Assembly: GCF_003007735.2 (NCBI RefSeq)
Contig: NZ_PXNQ02000004.1
Span: 62,001-126,000, forward strand
Direction: 5' to 3'
DNA: 64,000 nucleotides
From: Paracoccus methylarcula
Lineage (GTDB): Bacteria; Pseudomonadota; Alphaproteobacteria; Rhodobacterales; Rhodobacteraceae
The translations under genes and the position numbers were made by a program. Position 1 is the first letter of the stretch; every line of letters starts with the position of its first letter. This document shows, piece after piece, positions 1 to 7,728 of the stretch. Below the pieces are notes generated by a model. That model saw only the letters and a program-made list of their open reading frames with translations. It had not been told where the DNA came from and searched no databases.

Positions 1-66
1 GACCAGTATCACCAGAAACCCGATCAGGAGCCCAAGAGCCAGAATTGCCATCAGCTTTTCGCTCAT
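1..66 (-). CDS. N-terminus of a small membrane protein (cut by window edge)
   Basis: Only the first 22 residues are visible. They begin MSEKLMAILALGLLIGF and continue as a run of hydrophobic residues, so this is the start of a membrane-spanning segment. The start codon overlaps the stop codon of the amidase gene (ATGA arrangement), which argues for translational coupling and membership in the TRAP transporter/amidase operon. The family cannot be named from so short a piece; it runs off the left end of the window. Confidence 0.55.
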   Translation of the reverse strand, partial: MSEKLMAILALGLLIGFLVILV

Positions 67-1427
67 GCTGTTTCTCCAATTTGTTCCGGCTCTTGCTGAG
101 CCTCCAGGAGCCGTGCCAGCCAGGCCGCCGTCCGCAACAGCCGCGCATCGTCTCCGAGCCGCCCGACAAGCTGCAGGCCCATGGGCAGCCCCTCTTCGGT
201 GGTAAACAGGGGCAGGGTCACGGCGGGTGTTCCGCAAAGCGTCCAGATGCCGTTGAAGGCGGAATCGCCTGTGCTGCCCAGCCCGTCGGGGGCCGGGCCG
301 GGGCTGGCCGCGCAGATGATCGCGTCGCAGCGGTCGAAGACCCGTTCCAGCCCGGCGTTCAACACGTCGCGCCAGTCGAGCGCGGCCAGGTAATCGCGTG
401 CCAGAACTGCCTTTCCCGCGTCGATGGCTTCGGTCAACTGCGGCGACATCAGGTCGCGGCCCCGGCGCTCGTGATTGTAATAGCATTTCGCCATCTCGGC
501 CTGGTTGATCCGCGTGCGGGTCTGCTGTGCCTCGGCGAAGATCGGTGGCAGTTCCACCCGCTCGACCTGATCGCCCAGCATCCCGGCAAGCTCATCCAGC
601 GCGGCGCGCATGCGGGGATCGGTTTCCGGCGGGGCGGGAAGATCGACCAGTGCGAAATGCGGGCGCACGGGCGGCTCTGCGATTGCTGTCTGGTGCAGCC
701 GGGGCGCGGGCATGGGGACGGTTGCCCGGTCGGCGGGATCGTGGCCCGCCATCACCTCGGCCAGCAGGGCGGCATCGGGGACCGAGCGGGCAAAGGCCCC
801 GACCGTGTCGAGAAAGGGCGATTGCGGCAGGATGCCGGATCGGCCAATCATTCCGAAACTGGGCTTGAAGCCGACCACGCCGCAGAACGAGGCGGGCCGG
901 ATGACCGAGCCGCCGGTCTGCGTGCCCACCGCAAGCGGCACCATTCCTGCCGCCACCGCCACCGCGGATCCGGACGAAGACCCCCCGGGGGTGCGCGAGG
1001 GATCATGCGGATTGCGCGATTTCGACGGCTGCATGAAGGCCATCTCGGTCGTGACGGTCTTGCCCATGATGATGGCACCGGCAGCGCGCAGCCTTGCCAC
1101 CAAGCCCGCATCCTCGCGGGGGACGCGGCCCTTGTCGATCCCGGTCCCGTTCTCGGTCGGCACGCGTGCCGTGTCGATGACGTCCTTGATCCCCACCGGC
1201 AGCCCGTGCAGCGCACCGATGGGCGCGCCGGATTTGCGGCGCGCATCGAGCGCCCGCGCCTGTTCCAACGCATATTCGCCGTCCAGCCACGCCCATGCCT
1301 GCAATTGCGGCTCGGTCTCATGGATGCGTTTCAGGCAGGCGGTAACCAGCTCGACCGCCGAGATCTGCCCCTGGGCGATACGATCACGCAGATCGGTAGC
1401 GTAAAGCCGTGTCAGGTCAACCGCCAT
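63..1427 (-). CDS. amidase (amidase signature family)
   Basis: A 454-residue enzyme of the amidase signature family, which hydrolyses amides to a carboxylic acid and ammonia with a Ser-cisSer-Lys triad. Visible residues fit: Lys81 in GIKDVIDT, cis-Ser at about 150 in the GGSSSGSA motif, and nucleophile Ser at about 174 in TGGSVIRPASFCG; the 24-residue spacing is that of the family. There is no signal peptide, so it acts in the cytoplasm. Its start overlaps the end of the TRAP large permease by 11 bases. I infer that it acts on the solute imported by that transporter, or on a related amide. The substrate cannot be read from sequence, and GatA is unlikely because gatB and gatC are absent. Confidence 0.9.
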   Translation of the reverse strand: MAVDLTRLYATDLRDRIAQGQISAVELVTACLKRIHETEPQLQAWAWLDGEYALEQARALDARRKSGAPIGALHGLPVGIKDVIDTARVPTENGTGIDKGRVPREDAGLVARLRAAGAIIMGKTVTTEMAFMQPSKSRNPHDPSRTPGGSSSGSAVAVAAGMVPLAVGTQTGGSVIRPASFCGVVGFKPSFGMIGRSGILPQSPFLDTVGAFARSVPDAALLAEVMAGHDPADRATVPMPAPRLHQTAIAEPPVRPHFALVDLPAPPETDPRMRAALDELAGMLGDQVERVELPPIFAEAQQTRTRINQAEMAKCYYNHERRGRDLMSPQLTEAIDAGKAVLARDYLAALDWRDVLNAGLERVFDRCDAIICAASPGPAPDGLGSTGDSAFNGIWTLCGTPAVTLPLFTTEEGLPMGLQLVGRLGDDARLLRTAAWLARLLEAQQEPEQIGETA

Positions 1428-2835
1428 AGAACAGCTCCGGCAGGTAGAAGACGATATCGGGGAAGATATACATCAGCGCCATGGCCATGAAGACCATGAA
1501 CAGGAAGGGCAGCACTCCGGCGAATATCTGGGTCAGCTTGACGCTTGGTGGCGCGATGCCCTTGAGATAATAGGCCGACATGGCCATGGGTGGCGTCAGG
1601 AACGAGGTTTGCAGGTTCAGTGCCACGAGGATGCCGAAGAACAGCGGATCGATCCCGAACATCGGCAGCAGCGGCAGGAAGATCGGCACGAAGATGATGA
1701 TGATCTCGGACCATTCCAGCGGCCAGCCCAGCAGGAAGATGATCAACTGCGCCAGTAGCAGGAATTGCAGCGGCGTCAGGTCCAACCCGCCCACGAATTC
1801 CGAGATAAGCTGTTCGCCTCCCAGGTAGGAGAACACCGATGAGAAGGTATAGGAGCCGACGAAGAGCCAGCAGACCATCGCCGTGGTGCGCACCGTCAGA
1901 TAGACCGACTCGCGCAGTCGCTGAAAACTGAGCGCGCGATACGCCGCCGCCAGCACCAAACCGCCCAATGCACCGATTGCTGCCGCCTCTGTCGGGGTGG
2001 CAAGCCCGAAGAGGATCGAGCCCAGCACCGCGACGATCAGGATCGCCAGCGGAAAGAACGAGGTCGCCAGCATCAGCAGCAGGCGCGGCAGGGGCACCGA
2101 GGGGACCTCTTCTTCGGAGGGGCGCGGCGCGACGGAAGGCTGCAAGATGGATCTGCCGATCACATAGATCAGATACAGGCCCACCAGCACCAGCCCCGGC
2201 AGCATCGCCCCGGCATAGAGGCGCACGATCGAAACGCCCGAGGCGGCGGCATAGACGATCAGCATGATCGATGGCGGGATCAGGATGCCGAGCGTGCCGC
2301 CCGCGCAGATGATACCGCTGGCAAAGCTGGGATTGTAACGCGCCTTCAGCATGGCCGGCAGCGCCAGCAGCCCCATCAGCGTGACCACCGCCCCGACGAT
2401 CCCGGTCGCCGTGGCGAACAGCGCGCATGTGATCAGCGCCGCCACCCCCATCGAGCCGGGCATGTTGCGCGACGCGACCGCCAGGGTCGAGAACAGCCGG
2501 TCGACGATATTTGCGCGTTCGACGATATAGCCCATGAACAGGAACAGCGGCACGGCCGTCAGCACCTCGTTCGACATGACGGTATAGGTCTGGTTGATGA
2601 ACAGGTCGAAGATGCGGTTGTTGAAGAACCCCTCGATCCATGTCGTGACCGAGGTCAGCCAGTCGGCATCCTCGCCCAACCGTTCGAAGCTGCGCCACAT
2701 CCGGCCCGCGTCGAAATAGGCATAATAGCCGAACATGATCCCAAGGGCCATCAGCGTGAAGGCGATGGGAAAGCCCAGGAAGACAAGGATGATGAACACG
2801 CCCAGCATCGACAGGGCGACTTGTGGGTCGGTCAC
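1417..2835 (-). CDS. TRAP transporter large permease (DctM)
   Basis: A 472-residue, very hydrophobic protein with about 12 predicted membrane segments, the length and profile of the DctM subunit. DctM forms the ion-coupled translocation pathway in the inner membrane and works with DctQ and a periplasmic binding protein. Family landmarks include the N-terminal PIAFTLMALGI region and the GILIPPSIMLIVYA loop (around residues 155-175). The gene lies between the small permease (36-base gap) and the amidase (overlap), so all are probably one transcript. TRAP systems usually take up organic acids; the substrate here is unknown. Confidence 0.93.
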   Translation of the reverse strand: MTDPQVALSMLGVFIILVFLGFPIAFTLMALGIMFGYYAYFDAGRMWRSFERLGEDADWLTSVTTWIEGFFNNRIFDLFINQTYTVMSNEVLTAVPLFLFMGYIVERANIVDRLFSTLAVASRNMPGSMGVAALITCALFATATGIVGAVVTLMGLLALPAMLKARYNPSFASGIICAGGTLGILIPPSIMLIVYAAASGVSIVRLYAGAMLPGLVLVGLYLIYVIGRSILQPSVAPRPSEEEVPSVPLPRLLLMLATSFFPLAILIVAVLGSILFGLATPTEAAAIGALGGLVLAAAYRALSFQRLRESVYLTVRTTAMVCWLFVGSYTFSSVFSYLGGEQLISEFVGGLDLTPLQFLLLAQLIIFLLGWPLEWSEIIIIFVPIFLPLLPMFGIDPLFFGILVALNLQTSFLTPPMAMSAYYLKGIAPPSVKLTQIFAGVLPFLFMVFMAMALMYIFPDIVFYLPELFYGG

Positions 2836-2871
2836 TTTTCGTTCTCCGGCAGGGTGATCGGGGATGTCGGA

Positions 2872-3450
2872 TCAGGCATCATGGGTTTCCTGCGCCTTTT
2901 CTCGGATAAGGAGTTCCTCGGTCTCCTCGACATCCTCTTCGGCGAGATACCAAACCCCGTCCCGCAGCGCGAGGATGCAGCGCAGGACCTGGGCGATGCC
3001 CTGGATGAAGAGCAGGATTCCGGCTACGACCAGCACCGTCTTGAACTGGAAGATCGGCACGCCCGCAGGGCTGTTCACGCTGACCTCGCCATATCTCCAA
3101 CCGCGGGCGGCATATTTCCAGCCCGAGAAGATCAGCGCCGTGACGCCCGGAAAGAAGAACAGCAGATACAGCACCAGATCGACCCCGGCCTGTACCCGGA
3201 CCGGCCACATCCGATACAGGAAATCGCCCCGCACATGGCCGCCGCGCGACAGCGTATAGGCGCCGCCCATCATGAACAGCGTACCATACATGATGAAGGA
3301 AACATCCAGCGACCACGAGGTCGGCGCGTTGAAGATATAGCGGACGACGACCTCGTAGCTGACCCCGATGGTCATCAGCATGACCAGCCAGCCGAATGTC
3401 TTGCCGAACCATGCCGACAGGTTATCGGCAAAGCGCATGAAGGCGAACAT
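2872..3450 (-). CDS. TRAP transporter small permease (DctQ)
   Basis: A 192-residue membrane protein with four hydrophobic segments, as in DctQ subunits. It starts with an amphipathic stretch (MFAFMRFADNLSAWFGKT), followed by a first membrane helix and the family's short charged loops; the last 40 residues are acidic and cytoplasmic. It docks to DctM in the inner membrane. It is separated from the binding-protein gene by 52 bases containing a strong stem-loop, and from DctM by 36 bases. Confidence 0.9.
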   Translation of the reverse strand: MFAFMRFADNLSAWFGKTFGWLVMLMTIGVSYEVVVRYIFNAPTSWSLDVSFIMYGTLFMMGGAYTLSRGGHVRGDFLYRMWPVRVQAGVDLVLYLLFFFPGVTALIFSGWKYAARGWRYGEVSVNSPAGVPIFQFKTVLVVAGILLFIQGIAQVLRCILALRDGVWYLAEEDVEETEELLIREKAQETHDA

Positions 3451-3470
3451 GGGATTCCTCGCATTGCGGA

Positions 3471-3496
3471 CCGCCCCGGCCCTTCAGCCGGGGCGG
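3471..3496 (-). other. intercistronic stem-loop between dctP and dctQ
   Basis: A perfect 10-base-pair inverted repeat (CCGCCCCGGC and GCCGGGGCGG) with a six-base loop sits between the binding-protein stop and the DctQ start. On the transcribed strand no T-run follows, so it is not a classical terminator. In transporter operons such hairpins commonly protect the upstream message and so give more binding protein than permease; that role here is inferred. Confidence 0.6.
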
Positions 3497-3502
3497 CAAG
3501 GC

Positions 3503-4648
3503 TCAGAGCTTCAACTCGCCCGGGAAGAAATGCTCGTAGGCGAGCGCATAATCGGGCTTGTCCATCAGTTCGTAATAGGTCGTCCGCTTGACCCATTCAC
3601 GCTGGCTGTCCATCACCTTCTTGATGAACGGATCCTCTTCCAGCGTGGTGATCATCTCGGACCACGCCTCAAGCTGGGCCTGAAGGATGGGCTGCGGCGT
3701 CTTCTGGACCGAGACCCCGTCCTCGTCGCGCAGTTTCAGCAGGTCGGCCGAGTAATTGTCCAGCGCATAGGCGGTGTTATAGGTCGACACGGCCTCGACC
3801 GCATGTTCCATGATCGCGCGCAGATCGGGTTCCAGATCCTCCATCACATCCCGGTTGAACAGGAACTCGAAGGCTTCGGAAGCCTGGTGATAGGAGCCGA
3901 GGTAATAGTTCTTGGCCACGTCCTGCGCCCCGAAACGGCGGTCCGAGGACGGGTTGTTGAACTCGAAGGCGTCGATCACGCCACGCTCCATCGCCGGGAC
4001 GATCTCGCCGCCGGGCAATTGCGCGACGGACATGCCCATGGATTGCAGCAGGTCGGCGGCAAGGCCGACAGTGCGGTATTTCATCCCCTGGATGTCCTCG
4101 ACCCCGGCGATCGGGTTCTTGAACCAGCCGAATGGCTGCGCGGGCATCGGGAAAGCCATCAGCCCGACGACATTCAACCCCATCTCGTCCTGTGTCAGCT
4201 CGCGATACAATTCGCGGCCGCCGCCCTGCCAGAACCAGCTGAGCATATTGGTGGGATCGCCGCCGAAGACCGGGCCGGTGCCGAACAGCGATGCGGCCTT
4301 GTGCTTGCCGTACCAGTAGGCCGAAACCGAATGGGCGATGTCGATCACCCCGTCGCTGACCCCGTCCATCACCTGGAACGCGCCCACGACGGCGCCCGCG
4401 GGCAGCAGGTCGATCTTGATCCGCCCGCCGGACATGGCCTCGACCCGGTCCACATATTGCTGCGCCATCGTCTGCCAGATATCCGAGGCCGGCCAGCTTG
4501 TCTGCATCTTCAGCGTCAGCGGCGACTGCGCAAGAACGGCCGGAGCCGCGACAAGCGTGCTGGCGGCCGCTCCGCCCGCGATGGCGCCTCCGCGGCGCAG
4601 GAACGAACGGCGTGAGACATCCTGGGTTGCCGGTACATGTTTGGTCAT
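3503..4648 (-). CDS. TRAP transporter substrate-binding protein (DctP/TakP type)
   Basis: Periplasmic solute receptor of the TRAP system. From the chosen start it has 381 residues; an upstream TTG at 4702 is possible but lies before the strong ribosome-binding site GGGGGAGGAAAA. The N-terminus carries a twin-arginine signal (SRRSFLRR at about 12-19) with a likely cleavage after AVLA near residue 40, so export is probably through Tat. The body resembles the TakP subgroup: a YWYGKH stretch, a WFWQGGG stretch, and MKYRTVG whose arginine is the usual carboxylate ligand. This suggests an organic-acid ligand. It is the first gene of the operon with the permeases and amidase. Confidence 0.9.
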   Translation of the reverse strand: MTKHVPATQDVSRRSFLRRGGAIAGGAAASTLVAAPAVLAQSPLTLKMQTSWPASDIWQTMAQQYVDRVEAMSGGRIKIDLLPAGAVVGAFQVMDGVSDGVIDIAHSVSAYWYGKHKAASLFGTGPVFGGDPTNMLSWFWQGGGRELYRELTQDEMGLNVVGLMAFPMPAQPFGWFKNPIAGVEDIQGMKYRTVGLAADLLQSMGMSVAQLPGGEIVPAMERGVIDAFEFNNPSSDRRFGAQDVAKNYYLGSYHQASEAFEFLFNRDVMEDLEPDLRAIMEHAVEAVSTYNTAYALDNYSADLLKLRDEDGVSVQKTPQPILQAQLEAWSEMITTLEEDPFIKKVMDSQREWVKRTTYYELMDKPDYALAYEHFFPGELKL

Positions 4649-4945
4649 TTTTCCTCCCCCTGTTGCTACGGACAAGGTCCAAGCATGGCTGACACTGTCC
4701 AAATAATTGGGTTTTGATGCAAGGAAATGTTGGTATCCGGCGGGGCCTTGCGTTCCGGATCATTCGGGAACCGGCGGGATTGTGAAGGTTTTTCAGTCTA
4801 TTGCGCGATTTTCAACTCATGAGGATTGGCCTGGCCCGCGAACCGGAACCCTGTCCAAAAGAACAGGGGTGTTCCGCGGTAAAATCCTTGACTCATCCAA
4901 TTCATCTGTTGTCGTATTTGCCCACGTTATATGGGGTAATTTGGA
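4649..4945. other. divergent intergenic region, dctP / lipoprotein
   Basis: About 300 bases without a convincing gene, between the start of the TRAP operon (minus) and the start of a small lipoprotein gene (plus). It must hold both promoters. It is visibly more AT-rich than its surroundings, especially 4860-4945. One sigma70-like site for the plus strand is listed separately. I see no clear operator dyad and no RNA gene. Confidence 0.5.
4888..4917 (+). promoter_or_regulatory. possible sigma70-type promoter for the small lipoprotein gene
   Basis: TTGACT (4888-4893) matches the -35 consensus in five of six positions. TCGTAT (4912-4917), 18 bases downstream, is a weaker -10. The start codon is 29 bases past the -10. 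It is a sequence match only. Confidence 0.3.
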
Positions 4946-5185
4946 ATGAGAAAACTTTCTTTCGCCGTTGTCGGCATCGCGGCACTGTCAGCTTGCAGCA
5001 TCGATCCCAAGCAGTGGGAGACCGAACCGGTTACTGTCGAGACACCGAATGGCCGGGTGGTCTGTCAGCTTTATTCGCCCGATATCGTGCGTTGGGATCG
5101 TGCGATCGAACGCCCGGAGAACATGTCGGTCAAAACCGCCGATGCCTATTGCCATAACGAGGGTGTGAAACAGCAGGGCATGTAA
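4946..5185 (+). CDS. small lipoprotein, function unknown
   Basis: A 79-residue protein with a lipoprotein signal: a short basic N-terminus (MRKLSFAVVG), a hydrophobic core and the lipobox LSAC with Cys17 as the predicted lipidated residue. The mature part is about 63 residues with two further cysteines (near residues 49 and 71), which could form a disulfide. It stands alone, divergent from the TRAP operon and convergent with argC, with a terminator between. I recognise no family; its likely place is the periplasmic face of a membrane. Confidence 0.75.
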   Translation: MRKLSFAVVGIAALSACSIDPKQWETEPVTVETPNGRVVCQLYSPDIVRWDRAIERPENMSVKTADAYCHNEGVKQQGM

Positions 5186-5267
5186 TACGCGGTTAACCCT
5201 CCGCCTCATGGCGAGGGGAGCGCAACCGTTTCCGTTTTCAGGTTGAAACGGCTATTTATCATTCATG

Positions 5268-5304
5268 GACCACGCGATCTTTTCAAGACCGCGCGGTCTT
5301 TTTT
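5268..5304. terminator. bidirectional rho-independent terminator (lipoprotein / argC)
   Basis: GACCACGCGATC (5268-5279) and GACCGCGCGGTC (5287-5298) pair over 10 of 12 positions on the plus strand, followed by six T. On the minus strand the two mismatches become G-T wobbles, so argC can also end here, though the run of T beyond the stem is weaker in that direction. Confidence 0.75.
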
Positions 5305-5312
5305 CCTGGCGG

Positions 5313-6230
5313 CTACAGCCCGATCGTCTCATCCAGCCCCAGCATGATGTTGAGGTTCTGCACCGAGGCGCCGGACGCGCCCTTGCCCAGATTGTCCAAC
5401 ACGGCCACGATCGTTGCGCAGCCGGTGTCCTGGTCCCCCTGAACCGAGATATGCATCATGTTGGTGCCGTTCAGCGCCGTCGGCACGATCCGCGCCCCGG
5501 GTTCTCCAAGATCCAGGACATGGACGAAATGCTCACCCGCGTAATGGGCCGCCAACGCGTCATGCAAGGCCGGGATGCTGCGGCGCCGATCCAGACGCAG
5601 CGGCAACTGCACCGCCATGCCCTGAGCGAAATTGCCGACCGAGGGCGCGAAGATCGGCTGTACGGTCAATCCGCCCTGCTGAACGATCTCGGGGATATGC
5701 TTGTGATTCTGGTTCAGCCCGTAGACGAAATGTGCCGGAGCCTCGCCGGTCTCGTATTCCGCGATCAAGTTCTTGCCGCCACCGGTAAAGCCCGAGACCG
5801 CATTGATCGACAGCGCCTCGTCCGGCGCGATCAGCCCGGCGGCAACCAGCGGGGCGATCATCGCGATGGAGCCGGTCGAATAGCAGCCCGGGTTGCTGAC
5901 GAAACCTGCCTCGGCGATGCGTGCGCGATTGTCCTTGTTCAGTTCGGGAAAACCGAAAACCCATGCCTTGTCGACACGATGCGCCGTCGAGGCATCGATC
6001 AAGCGCACGTCCAGGCCCTCGCAGAGCCTGACCGCTTCGCGCGCCGCGTCATCGGGCAGGCACAGGATCGCGACATCGGCCCGGGCGAAAGCCTCGCGCC
6101 TTGCCTCGGCATCCTTCCGGCGCTCCGGATCGATCTGGATCAATCGGATATCTTCACGCGCTTCCAGGCGCTCGCGGATCTGCAGACCCGTCGTGCCGGC
6201 TTCGCCATCGATGAAGATATGATACGCCAT
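5313..6230 (-). CDS. argC: N-acetyl-gamma-glutamyl-phosphate reductase, type 2
   Basis: Catalyses the NADPH-dependent reduction of N-acetylglutamyl phosphate to the semialdehyde, the third step of arginine (ornithine) synthesis, in the cytoplasm. At 305 residues it is the short type 2 form. The N-terminal dinucleotide-binding region contains FIDGEAGTTGLQ (about 6-17) and the catalytic cysteine is Cys116 in SNPGCYSTG. A GGAGG ribosome-binding site precedes the ATG. It stands alone; in this family rpsI-rplM often lie next to argC, but they are not here. Confidence 0.95.
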   Translation of the reverse strand: MAYHIFIDGEAGTTGLQIRERLEAREDIRLIQIDPERRKDAEARREAFARADVAILCLPDDAAREAVRLCEGLDVRLIDASTAHRVDKAWVFGFPELNKDNRARIAEAGFVSNPGCYSTGSIAMIAPLVAAGLIAPDEALSINAVSGFTGGGKNLIAEYETGEAPAHFVYGLNQNHKHIPEIVQQGGLTVQPIFAPSVGNFAQGMAVQLPLRLDRRRSIPALHDALAAHYAGEHFVHVLDLGEPGARIVPTALNGTNMMHISVQGDQDTGCATIVAVLDNLGKGASGASVQNLNIMLGLDETIGL

Positions 6231-6297
6231 TCTTGGACCTCCGAAGGAATGTTCCGCTTATAGGCGTATCCCGGCGGCATCACAATCGGGGGACAAA

Positions 6298-6627
6298 TCA
6301 GATCGAGCAGATTTCCGAACGGGTGAGAAACCGCTTTTCGCGCCCGTTATCAAGGCTGAACATCCCGCCCCGCCCCGGCACGACATCGATGATCAGGTCG
6401 GTATGCTTCCAGGCCTCGTATTGGCTGGCCGAGATATAGAAAGGTGCCCCTCCGATCTCGCCCAGTTTCACATCCCGTTCGCTGAGCTTGAAATCGCTCT
6501 GCGGATAGCACATCGGCGACGACCCGTCGCAGCAACCGCCCGATTGATGGAACAGGACGGGGCCGTGATCCGCAACGATTTCGTCAATCAACTCCAACGC
6601 TTCCCGGGTCGCGGTGACAGTGGACAT
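6298..6627 (-). CDS. DUF779 family protein
   Basis: A 109-residue cytoplasmic protein of the DUF779 family. The start is the ATG behind GGAGG (MSTVTATREAL...); the reading frame extends further upstream but lacks a better site. The recognisable core is FHQSGGCCDGSSPMC, where Cys32, Cys33 and Cys40 could bind a metal or act in redox chemistry, followed by DVKLGEIGG. From memory, members are usually encoded beside NAD-dependent aldehyde or alcohol dehydrogenases; no such gene is present here, which is unusual. The molecular role of the family is not settled. Confidence 0.85.
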   Translation of the reverse strand: MSTVTATREALELIDEIVADHGPVLFHQSGGCCDGSSPMCYPQSDFKLSERDVKLGEIGGAPFYISASQYEAWKHTDLIIDVVPGRGGMFSLDNGREKRFLTRSEICSI

Positions 6628-6801
6628 TTCACGCCTCCAATTTAAGTATCCGCCCGGCGTTGCGGGCGGGTTTCGGCAAATCATGCAGGCTCGGCACCTG
6701 TGTGACCTCATTCTGCATGATCCGGGCAGAATTTTACAGAGATTCCGATGGCGTGAATTGAAGCCGGGTGTTTTCCTGCAAGAAATACCGAAGTATCGGG
6801 G

Positions 6802-7713
6802 TCAAGCGGGCATTTCATGTGCCCAGGGTGGATTCGCACCGGGACGCGACACGGTGATGGCGGCGGCTTGCGCGCCCAGGGTCAGGGCGGCATGGATCTG
6901 TTCGCCGGTGATCCCGGCGATTCCATTCTTGCTCAACACGCCCTGACGTCTCAGGCTGGCCAGCACGCCGGCGTTGAACGTGTCGCCCGCGCCGATCGTA
7001 TCGGCGACATCGGTGCGAATGGCCGGGGCGCTAACAGTTTCGCCCGACCACAAGGCGCGGGCACCAGAGGCGCCGCCGGTCAGCAGGACAATCCTCGGGC
7101 CCAGTTCCAGCACCTTGCGGGCCGCATCCTCGGGGGCGAGTCCGGGATGCAGCCATTCGAGGTCGTCGGTCGAGAGCTTGACGATATCGGCCTGTGGCAG
7201 GATGCGATGCAGGCGGGCGCGGAAAGCATCCGCGTCGGAGATGAAGAAGGGCCGGATATTCGGATCGATCATGACCGGCAGGCGGTCATGGTTGCGCTCG
7301 ATCAGGGTCTCGACGGCCGCGCCGCAGGGATCGGGCACAAGGCTGATGCCGCCTGCGAAGATCGCCTCGATCCGGTCTGGCAGGGTGGGGATGTCATCCG
7401 GCGACAGCATCCGGCCCGCCGAGCCCTCGTCATAGAAGGAATAGACCGCATCGCCATCGCTCAGCGTCACCAGTGCGAGGGTGGTCAGCCGGTCCGAGCG
7501 GGGACAAAGGCCGGTATCGACCCCGGCCTCGGTCAGCGGGGCCAACAGCAACTCGCCGAAAGGATCGCGGCTGATAGGCCAGAGATAGCCGGTCGGTGTC
7601 CCAAGGCGGCCCAGGGCGATTGCCGTGTTATACACGGCTCCGCCCGCGAGGGGCCGGAATGTGTCGCCCTCCGGCACCATGTCGATCAATGATTCACCCG
7701 AACACAGGATCAT
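6802..7713 (-). CDS. PfkB-family carbohydrate kinase (fructokinase-like)
   Basis: A 303-residue ribokinase/PfkB-fold sugar kinase that transfers phosphate from ATP to a sugar hydroxyl. The N-terminal CSGESLIDMVP and the substrate-side glycine pair LAGGAVYNTAIALGRLG (22-38) are present, as is the ATP/anion-hole signature TIGAGDTFNAG (239-249) with catalytic Asp244. Overall it most resembles fructokinases. It begins 15 bases after the zinc-ribbon gene ends and may be read through from that cluster, although no functional link is evident; no sugar transporter is adjacent. Confidence 0.88.
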   Translation of the reverse strand: MILCSGESLIDMVPEGDTFRPLAGGAVYNTAIALGRLGTPTGYLWPISRDPFGELLLAPLTEAGVDTGLCPRSDRLTTLALVTLSDGDAVYSFYDEGSAGRMLSPDDIPTLPDRIEAIFAGGISLVPDPCGAAVETLIERNHDRLPVMIDPNIRPFFISDADAFRARLHRILPQADIVKLSTDDLEWLHPGLAPEDAARKVLELGPRIVLLTGGASGARALWSGETVSAPAIRTDVADTIGAGDTFNAGVLASLRRQGVLSKNGIAGITGEQIHAALTLGAQAAAITVSRPGANPPWAHEMPA

Positions 7714-7728
7714 GGTCGCGTCCTCCCG

